A stretch of 64,000 nt of DNA, taken from a bacterium (GTDB lineage: Bacteria > CLD3 > SB21). Both the position numbers and the translations under genes were made by a program. Below the pieces are notes generated by a model, which did no database searches, was not told the DNA's origin, and saw only the letters and a program-made list of their open reading frames with translations. Shown in pieces: positions 58,279 through 64,000 of this stretch; position 1 is the stretch's first letter; each line of letters begins with the position of its first letter. The stretch covers positions 1 to 64,000 of the forward strand of contig WBUR01000023.1 of the NCBI GenBank assembly GCA_008933615.1. Direction: 5' to 3'.

Positions 58279-60495
58279 ATGAGAAAGTTAACAATTACAT
58301 TTATCATCGTGTTCATTCTTCCAATTTCAATCCAGGCTCAAATTCAAAGTGTAGAATGTCGCGGTGTAGTAACGGATGCGGTAACAAACGAGCCGATTTC
58401 ATATGCACATGTTAGTATTTTAAATACAAAACGAGGATGCACCTGCGATAAAGACGGGCGTTTTACTTTATCGCTGCCGCAAGGCGAGCATGAAATTCGT
58501 TTCTCTGCCATGGGCTATCAGGAAAAGCGTATGTTGATTCGATCGCAGGAAATACAAGCGAGCGAAATAGAGGTATCACTTTTCACACGGACCATTGTGC
58601 TGACGGAGGAGGTAGTCATCGCGAATCGGGGGCCGGTAAGGGATCTTCGATCTCTTTATGATCAGAATATGAATACGATCGACGACTTGAGCAATAAAAT
58701 AGACGGAGTAGCGCTTATCCAGCGGGCCAATTTTACGTCGGAGCCTTCTATCCGCGGTATGAGTTCCGGCCAGGTAGCTGCGGTCGTTGACGGCATGAAA
58801 ATATTCAGCGCCTGCGTCGATCATATGGATCCGGTATCAGCTTATGTGGAAGTTGAAAATTTGAAAAAACTAGAAATTAGCAAAGGTGCATTTGATCTTC
58901 GTTTTTCACAAAACATAGGCGGGACGATTAATATGATCACAGAAAAACCTGATTTTGACAAAAATTTATTTACTGAAAACGAGGTTGGGTATGAATCGGT
59001 ATCACGCTTGAAACGCGTCAGGTCGGTGGTTAACGTAAGCCGTGATGATATCGCTATGCGTGCAACCTTCTCATACAAACGCGCCGGTGATTATTATGCC
59101 GGTCGAAACAATCGTGTCTCTCGTTCAGGCTTTGAAAAAAATAATTACAAACTCGATTTTTCAAAGAAAATCGAAGCCGAGCACCAGCTGGATATATCGT
59201 TTATAGGTGACAATGCGTGGGATATTGGTTATCCGTCCATGCTTATGGATACGCGTAAAACGAAGTCGCAGATCTACAGTATCGAACACCGGTGGGAACG
59301 GACTTCTTCACGCATTCGGCTTATCGAAAGCAAGATATACGCTAATCATATCGAACACTGGATGGATGATTATGATCGCGATGTAATATCGCGAAGTGTT
59401 ATGAAAGATATGTACATGCCGATGTTTGGGCAAACTACTACCGTGGGCGTTACGGAACAGGCTTTGATAGTCGACAAAAAACAGACGTTAAGAATTATTG
59501 GCGAATACTACTACCTCGACGCATTTGCCGATATGGCCATGGAAAGTATCACTAAAAATGTTTCGCCTATGTACCTGGTAAATCTCGGAAGCGTCGGCGT
59601 TAATAATATTTCACTTGCAGTCAATTACGATAGAGCAGTAAGCACGCGATTTTACTGGAAACTGAATGCACGGTCCGATTATTCAAATAGAAATGTCCAT
59701 AACAAAACGGGAAGGCGATTACTTGAAGGAACCATTGACACGCCATTGCATCAAACTTATTTTACCGCTGCTATTAGTTCCGTTATGGAATATCATTTCA
59801 GTCCGGCTTATACTATGTCCATCGCATTAGCGCAAAGTGAACGTATGCCGACGCATCTCGAGAATTACGGCTTTTATCTTTATAATATTCAGGATGGTTA
59901 TTTTTATATGGGAAACCCGAATTTGAAACCGGAACAAAGCCGACAAATTGAATGGCGTTTGAATTCACAACATACAGCCAGCCAGTATCAATTAAGCGTA
60001 TTTTATAATACCACAAGCAATTATGTGATTGGCGTGCTGACAGACAGTGAATTTAAAACTTACATAAACACGGACAGAGCAAGGATAGCCGGTGCTGAAT
60101 GCAGCGGAACATTAAACCTGTCCGCCAGATGGAGCATCGCAGCGTCGGCGAGTTATTTGTATGGTGAAAATGACGAACTAAATGAACCGCTACCCCTCAT
60201 AGCTCCGCTTCAGGGATCGGCCGCCATAGTTTATCAGAAAGAAAAAATATGGCTCGGTTTAGATGCCCGTTTGGCTGCCGCGCAGAAACGCATTGCCAGC
60301 AAAACCACTCTTGAAGACAAAACAAATGGTTTTGCGGTACTGAATATTCGTGGTTCAGTAAAATGGAATTCCCATTTTGAATGGAAATTTGGAGTTGAGA
60401 ATATTTTTGATAAATTATATCACGAACATTTGAGTGTCAATAATCTTCCGGGGCGCGGTAGAAATATTTATGCCGGAATTATAGTTACGTATTAA
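58279..60495 (+). CDS. TonB-dependent receptor, copper type (OprC/NosA-like)
   Basis: 738 residues. Signal peptide about 1-21 (ISIQAQ). An N-terminal carboxypeptidase-like regulatory domain (about 25-105, GVVTDAVTNEPISYAHV, GRFTLSLP) precedes the plug, where SIRGMSSGQVAAVVDGMKIFSACVDHMDPVSAYVE appears in pieces (CVDHMDP is the OprC/NosA-like Cys/Met/His motif). The rest is the 22-strand barrel ending NIFDKLYHEHLSVNNLPGRGRNIYAG-like sequence. NosA/OprC receptors import copper for NosZ. The position in the nos cluster supports copper rather than siderophore transport. Confidence 0.9.
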   Translation: MRKLTITFIIVFILPISIQAQIQSVECRGVVTDAVTNEPISYAHVSILNTKRGCTCDKDGRFTLSLPQGEHEIRFSAMGYQEKRMLIRSQEIQASEIEVSLFTRTIVLTEEVVIANRGPVRDLRSLYDQNMNTIDDLSNKIDGVALIQRANFTSEPSIRGMSSGQVAAVVDGMKIFSACVDHMDPVSAYVEVENLKKLEISKGAFDLRFSQNIGGTINMITEKPDFDKNLFTENEVGYESVSRLKRVRSVVNVSRDDIAMRATFSYKRAGDYYAGRNNRVSRSGFEKNNYKLDFSKKIEAEHQLDISFIGDNAWDIGYPSMLMDTRKTKSQIYSIEHRWERTSSRIRLIESKIYANHIEHWMDDYDRDVISRSVMKDMYMPMFGQTTTVGVTEQALIVDKKQTLRIIGEYYYLDAFADMAMESITKNVSPMYLVNLGSVGVNNISLAVNYDRAVSTRFYWKLNARSDYSNRNVHNKTGRRLLEGTIDTPLHQTYFTAAISSVMEYHFSPAYTMSIALAQSERMPTHLENYGFYLYNIQDGYFYMGNPNLKPEQSRQIEWRLNSQHTASQYQLSVFYNTTSNYVIGVLTDSEFKTYINTDRARIAGAECSGTLNLSARWSIAASASYLYGENDELNEPLPLIAPLQGSAAIVYQKEKIWLGLDARLAAAQKRIASKTTLEDKTNGFAVLNIRGSVKWNSHFEWKFGVENIFDKLYHEHLSVNNLPGRGRNIYAGIIVTY

Positions 60496-60536
60496 CGTAT
60501 CCTTTCCACAATTCTAATCTGATCGGAACGATTATT

Positions 60537-61040
60537 TTGCTTATACTTTATTTTATATCCGTTACTATTCATATTCTCTTTGCTGCCATTTGGTTCGGAG
60601 GATCCGTTCTGGTTATTTTGCTATATCAGCATGAGAGTAAGTCGATAAATTATTTTAGAAGCGATTCGTCTAACAACTATTCGATGATTCAAGCGTTTCG
60701 TAAGTTAAGCTGGGTTTGTTTTTTTCTTCTATTTGTTACAGGCTTATACAATCTCTTTGTTCGCGGGTACAGCTGGTATGATCTTTTCAGCTCGGAATTC
60801 TGGGTTGGATATTTTGGAGAAACTCTGTTAGTAAAATTAGTGCTCTTTGCCTGGGTTCTCACCAGCGCTATTGTAAACGACTACTTATTAAGGAATCTGA
60901 TTGCCGGTAAACTGTATATCAAAACTGAAGAAACGATTCGATTATTCCAGAGATCATTGTTTCTGCTTAGAGCTAACCTGGTATTGGGGTTTTGTATATT
61001 AATCTGCGCAGTCATGTTGGTTCGCGGACGACCGTGGTAA
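60537..61040 (+). CDS. small membrane protein, CopD-like
   Basis: 167 residues from TTG 60537 (no good ATG upstream in frame). Four transmembrane segments (about 3-28, 56-76, 95-115, 140-163). The N-terminal SVTIHILFAAIWFGGSVLVI has the H-x-x-x-x-x-x-W-x-GG arrangement of CopD/PF05425 and related quinol or haem-binding helices. Copper import or electron transfer are the usual associations. It follows the copper receptor by 42 bp. Confidence 0.65.
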   Translation: MLILYFISVTIHILFAAIWFGGSVLVILLYQHESKSINYFRSDSSNNYSMIQAFRKLSWVCFFLLFVTGLYNLFVRGYSWYDLFSSEFWVGYFGETLLVKLVLFAWVLTSAIVNDYLLRNLIAGKLYIKTEETIRLFQRSLFLLRANLVLGFCILICAVMLVRGRPW

Positions 61041-61078
61041 ATTGTATTGGTTAAAGTAAGGAAGGATTATTTTGTAAT

Positions 61079-61531
61079 ATGCCGCCACTTACACGTTATT
61101 GGATTAAAGCAGGCTTCGTAAATTTTTCAGCCGCATTATTATTGGCCGTTTTAATTCAGCTGTCATCAGTCATTATATTGCCGGAGTTTATTTTCGCGAT
61201 GAATCCGGTATACTTTCATTTGTTTCTTGTGGGTTGGATCACACAGATCATCATGGGCGTTTCATTTTGGATGTTTCCGCCGGTAAATAAGGATCATCCT
61301 CGAGGCCTTGAAATTCTCGGGTGGATTTCATTTGTCTGCATTAATGTCGGATTAATTTGCCGAGTGGTAGGTGAGCCCCTGGTCTTTTTAGATCCCGTAA
61401 GTGAGTGGCGATGGATCCTTATTGCTTCGGCTATATTGCAGTGGATCGGCGGCATGTTATACGTTATTCATATTTGGCAGCGTGTAAAAGGAAAACAAAT
61501 TCCAGCGACAAACGTCATTCGTGTTTTATAA
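61079..61531 (+). CDS. four-helix membrane protein A (haem-copper oxidase I-like fold)
   Basis: 150 residues with four transmembrane segments. The motif YFHLFLVGWITQIIMGVSFWMFPPV has a His near helix 2 followed by MG-x-xFW-x-FP, which resembles a fragment of cbb3/NnrS-type oxidase subunit I. The next gene (61543) has the same motif (H-x-EFLLLGFILQLTMGVAFWIFPRL in pieces), so the pair arose by duplication. Probably a b-type haem or quinone protein of the nos region; unproven. ATG 61079 has AAGGAAGG some 13 nt upstream. Confidence 0.65.
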   Translation: MPPLTRYWIKAGFVNFSAALLLAVLIQLSSVIILPEFIFAMNPVYFHLFLVGWITQIIMGVSFWMFPPVNKDHPRGLEILGWISFVCINVGLICRVVGEPLVFLDPVSEWRWILIASAILQWIGGMLYVIHIWQRVKGKQIPATNVIRVL

Positions 61532-61542
61532 GGTTGTAAGTT

Positions 61543-61950
61543 ATGCCGACTCTTAGCGTGTGGTTGATACAATGTTCACTGGCTTATTTGGGACTTGGGT
61601 TTACGATTGGAGCTTTGATATTATTCAACAAAGCCATACATGTAATTCCCTTTGTGTGGAGCCTGTTACAGATGCATATCGAGTTTTTGTTGCTTGGCTT
61701 TATTCTGCAGTTGACGATGGGTGTCGCGTTTTGGATATTTCCAAGGCTTCAGACCACGTCAGATCGGGGAGACGTAAGAAAGGCTGCTATGGCCTTTGTT
61801 TTTCTCAATGCAGGTATATGGATATGCTCTATCGCTCCGTTTATTTCCATTTCCTACATTCTATTGATTGGCCGCGTTTGTCAGACAGCAGCTGTGATAC
61901 TTTTTATCCTCAATCTCTGGCCGCGCGTCTATGCATTTGGTAAGTATTAG
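61543..61950 (+). CDS. four-helix membrane protein B (paralogue of A)
   Basis: 135 residues with four transmembrane segments and the same MGVAFWIFPR motif after a histidine-bearing helix as protein A, 12 bp upstream. Each could be half of an eight-helix assembly. The family is not one I can name with confidence. Last plus-strand gene; the next genes are convergent from 61972. Confidence 0.65.
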   Translation: MPTLSVWLIQCSLAYLGLGFTIGALILFNKAIHVIPFVWSLLQMHIEFLLLGFILQLTMGVAFWIFPRLQTTSDRGDVRKAAMAFVFLNAGIWICSIAPFISISYILLIGRVCQTAAVILFILNLWPRVYAFGKY

Positions 61951-61971
61951 AAAGTCTCAACAATGGTAGTC

Positions 61972-62409
61972 TCAATCTTTTGAAACCGATACGCCGCTCT
62001 TAAGAATATTCTCAATCCCGTCTTTCACATTATATACTTTTGTGAATCCGAGATTGGTCATTATCGACGAGGCTTTGGAACTTCGATTTCCGGATCGGCA
62101 GTAGATATAATATGTTTTCTCCTTGTCCAGCCCTCTTATCTTATCTTCAAAATCGGCCTGCATGATGTCGATCGAGACCGATTGAGCCACATGGCCGCTT
62201 TTGTATTCGCCGGGTGTCCGGACATCCAAAACAATTCCTGAATCTTTCTGAAGCATCTCTGCAAATTCCACGGCATTGATGGATTTGTATCCTGCTGGTT
62301 GCTGGGCGCAGCTGACGGCGGCAAAAATCAAAAAACCAATGCATATCGCCAAAACGTTCTTGTAATAGCGATATACGCCTTGTATGAAATAATGTATTAA
62401 TGTTACCAA
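61972..62409 (-). CDS. exported rhodanese-like lipoprotein
   Basis: 145 residues with a lipoprotein signal (FAAVSC, C34). A single rhodanese domain: VLDVRTPGEYKSGHV and the active-site loop CRSGNRS. The Cys accepts sulfane sulfur. Start ATG 62409 overlaps the previous rhodanese gene by 7 bp, so they are coupled. A role in periplasmic sulfur transfer or thiol oxidation is inferred; no partner enzyme is adjacent. Confidence 0.9.
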   Translation of the reverse strand: MVTLIHYFIQGVYRYYKNVLAICIGFLIFAAVSCAQQPAGYKSINAVEFAEMLQKDSGIVLDVRTPGEYKSGHVAQSVSIDIMQADFEDKIRGLDKEKTYYIYCRSGNRSSKASSIMTNLGFTKVYNVKDGIENILKSGVSVSKD

Positions 62410-62720
62410 CGAAGAATTCCTCCGGATAAATTGACAACATTAAATCCCTGTGCTTGTAGAAATTTGCAGGCGCTCATACTTCTGTTGCCGCTACGGCAGT
62501 AAACCACAATTTCTTTTGTACGATGCTTTTCAAGTTCGGCCACTCTGCGTTGGAGTTCGCCCAACGGTATTAACGTAGAACCAGGAATATTCTGTGATTT
62601 GTGTTCAAACACCTCCCGAACGTCGAGCAAAACGGGTTTTTCATTCTTAATGCGTAAACGCAATTGGTCGGCATCCACTTGCGGGATAGTTTGCGAACTG
62701 AATAGTCCAAAAAGACTCAT
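62403..62720 (-). CDS. cytoplasmic rhodanese-like sulfurtransferase
   Basis: 105 residues, one rhodanese domain with VLLDVREVFEHKSQNIPGS and the active-site CRSGNRS loop; no signal peptide. Preceded by AAAGGAA on the minus strand. It overlaps the exported rhodanese gene. The pair with the DUF2892 protein upstream resembles the organisation of YgaP (rhodanese plus DUF2892) split into separate genes. Confidence 0.92.
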   Translation of the reverse strand: MSLFGLFSSQTIPQVDADQLRLRIKNEKPVLLDVREVFEHKSQNIPGSTLIPLGELQRRVAELEKHRTKEIVVYCRSGNRSMSACKFLQAQGFNVVNLSGGILRW

Positions 62721-62744
62721 AACAAAGAATTCCTTTCTAATTAG

Positions 62745-63335
62745 CTATTTTTGTAGAAACGTGACGCTCCAGATTCCGCGCAGATCTTCCATAGAGTGGC
62801 CAACTGCATTATCGTTGGGATATAGTTTCTTAATTATATCATAATCGGCCGATGTAATGTCCGTTCCAATGTCGCCGTGGCAATTTAAACATAGCGGAGT
62901 CGTAATTTGAATCGGCATATAAAAGACAACGTCGCCATTAGCCTTACGGCGCACGGCCGGTTTGAGATGCTTTTCGGCGGTTTTTAGTTCGGCATACTCT
63001 TTCAGAACTATTTCCTCATCGTTGTCGGCTTTGTTATCCACGTTTCTGGTCCAAATGGTAGCCCGTTTTATTCGCACATTATATTTGTCTGAGAGCGAAT
63101 CGACCAGCGGATAGGCGTGGAGATTGCAATAAGTGACAGCTTCAGAAACGCCGCCGCGCGCTAAGGCCTGCGACAGTTGCCCCGATAAAACCTCAAAAGT
63201 AGTCTTTACGATCTTTTTTCCATTTTCAGTATATTGCCGGGATTCTGTTTCCGTCAAAGGTTTTTTATTGTTTTGAGTGGTACATCCGTTAAGTACCAGC
63301 ATTGCGGCAATGGAATAAAAAACCAAATGTCTCAT
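62745..63335 (-). CDS. DUF3365 (Tll0287-like) c-haem lipoprotein
   Basis: 196 residues with a lipoprotein signal (LVLNGC). The C-terminal part carries a c-haem motif CLNCHG and an ADYDIIKKLYPNDNAVGHSMEDLRGIWSV stretch (quoted in part), typical of DUF3365/Tll0287-like proteins (family trait: PxNxAxGxxxGDxRGxxSV). The N-terminal helix with YCNLHAYPL also fits. Such proteins are haem-containing PAS-like redox sensors or electron-transfer proteins. Its ATG 63335 starts the transcript after a 112-bp gap. Confidence 0.88.
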   Translation of the reverse strand: MRHLVFYSIAAMLVLNGCTTQNNKKPLTETESRQYTENGKKIVKTTFEVLSGQLSQALARGGVSEAVTYCNLHAYPLVDSLSDKYNVRIKRATIWTRNVDNKADNDEEIVLKEYAELKTAEKHLKPAVRRKANGDVVFYMPIQITTPLCLNCHGDIGTDITSADYDIIKKLYPNDNAVGHSMEDLRGIWSVTFLQK

Positions 63336-63450
63336 GATATTAACTTGATTACAGATTAAATTATAAAAACCGAAAAATAAATGTTTTACATCTATGATAT
63401 CTATTTAATGATAGTAACAAATCTTATGTCCAAATGCCATAGACTTACTA

Positions 63451-63657
63451 TGGTAAATCAGAGACGGCTTTTTTTCTTTTAAAAACGAGCTTATTCAAAA
63501 TATCTTCCATCAGACACCATTTGGTGAACGAGGATTGAAGAAGATTGAGGCCCACAAACGCTGTAAACCAGTACCATTGGGCATTTACATAATACCCCAA
63601 AACCAAGCTCAGTAAAATAAATGTTCCGGCTATTGCGCGGATGGTTCTCTCTAACAT
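63451..63657 (-). CDS. DUF2892 inner-membrane protein (YgaP-C-like)
   Basis: About 68 residues from ATG 63657 (MLERTIRAIAG), because AAAGGA lies 6 nt before it; the ATG at 63672 would place that site inside the coding region. Two transmembrane helices (GTFILLSLVLGYYV, WYWFTAFVGLNLLQSSF). DUF2892 matches the C-terminal membrane part of YgaP, whose N-terminal part is rhodanese; here the rhodaneses are separate downstream genes. The end is about 63448-63451. Confidence 0.8.
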
Positions 63658-63700
63658 AAAGCGTCCTTTCATAGTCTTTAGTTTTAATGTTTAATCAGTT

Positions 63701-63988
63701 TTATACTGCGTTCTCCACGGCCAATTGAAAAGCGCGGATTGGATTGAGTAACTTATTTTCCTTTGAATAATTCTCAATAGCAGACAATAGTTCTTGTGCC
63801 TTATCCGCAGCCACAAATGCAAATATCAGGTGAGAATAGATGGTAAGATGGCGATGCACAAACCAATCATCCTGTTCGTGCTGTTCCTGATGTAGCTTGA
63901 ATCCTTGAATTGGTGCCTCACTATAAACCGGCACCTTGTGAGTAATAAATAGTTTCCGTAAATGGTCTGCGTATTCTTCAATACTCAT
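63701..63988 (-). CDS. small PII/ferredoxin-fold-like protein
   Basis: 95 residues, soluble, His-rich in the middle (QEQHEQDDWFVHRHLTIYSH), with a beta strand and helix HLIFAFVAADKAQELLSAIENYSK and an end IRAFQLAVENAV, which resembles the ferredoxin-like PII fold of small regulatory proteins. The His-rich stretch suggests metal binding. The gene lies 29-43 bp upstream of the DUF2892 gene and may be the first of the minus-strand operon. Family not confidently named. Confidence 0.55.
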   Translation of the reverse strand: MSIEEYADHLRKLFITHKVPVYSEAPIQGFKLHQEQHEQDDWFVHRHLTIYSHLIFAFVAADKAQELLSAIENYSKENKLLNPIRAFQLAVENAV

Positions 63989-64000
63989 GACAACAATTAG

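Noticed and set aside
1-64000. CRISPR arrays, complete insertion sequences, integrases, rRNA genes
   Set aside because: I looked for regularly spaced repeats, transposase-like frames and rRNA segments and found none; the single RNA gene seen is tRNA-Glu.

Overview
The window reads as a chromosomal segment of a Gram-negative, facultatively respiring bacterium, most likely from the FCB superphylum (Bacteroidota / Ignavibacteria / KSB1-Calditrichota-like lineages). The basis is a fused ccoN-ccoO cbb3 oxidase, a clade II (Sec-type) nosZ with nosD/F/Y/L, Crp/Fnr regulators with an N-terminal Cys cluster, a TonB receptor with a carboxypeptidase-like plug extension, and many short lipoproteins. This is inference; no ribosomal RNA or other taxonomic marker is present.

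Region 1 (1-6000) is an AT-rich accessory block: the tail of an unknown gene, two paralogous small proteins that each carry an R-x4-H HEPN-like motif, a degraded uracil-DNA-glycosylase-like gene, and a very large NACHT-like P-loop NTPase with a C-terminal PD-(D/E)xK-type nuclease motif. I regard it as a candidate undescribed defence (anti-phage) system. Region 2 (6361-13195) is an SOS mutagenesis cassette: an SRAP/HMCES-like protein divergent from lexA, an unknown 132-aa protein, a Y-family polymerase and a DnaE-type polymerase. A perfect palindrome sits inside the lexA promoter, and two related small proteins flank the cassette.

Region 3 (13370-20677) holds ordinary single genes: dienelactone hydrolase, DoxX, DUF1579-like, a lysine-ketoglutarate reductase gene broken by one extra T, saccharopine dehydrogenase, a lipoprotein, a YigZ-like protein and a pirin. 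Region 4 (20859-31201) is a complete protohaem operon, hemA-C-D-E-N-H-Y-B-L, closed by tRNA-Glu(UUC), the carrier of the glutamate that HemA uses. Region 5 (31371-43411) is a microaerobic respiration block: Crp/Fnr regulator, tandem universal stress protein, ccoI-ccoS-ccoNO-ccoQ-ccoP-ccoG-ccoH, a SafE-like membrane protein, a second Crp/Fnr regulator and an orphan thiH.

Region 6 (43674-45026) is a secreted protein of four DM9 repeats. Region 7 (45112-61950) is a denitrification/NO-stress and nitrous-oxide-reduction block: Rrf2 regulator, RIC repair protein, cytochrome c, fasciclin lipoprotein, nosZ, membrane protein, nosL, ctaA, ywiC-like, a tryptophanase coupled to nosD, nosF, nosY, Cys-rich and Met-rich secreted proteins, a copper-type TonB receptor and three small membrane proteins. 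Region 8 (61972-63988, minus strand) holds two rhodaneses, a haem-binding DUF3365 protein, a DUF2892 protein and a small PII/ferredoxin-fold-like protein.

Taken together, regions 4, 5 and 7 supply haem b/c (and haem A precursor chemistry), copper handling, a high-affinity terminal oxidase and N2O reductase: a coherent low-oxygen respiratory module under Crp/Fnr and Rrf2 control.
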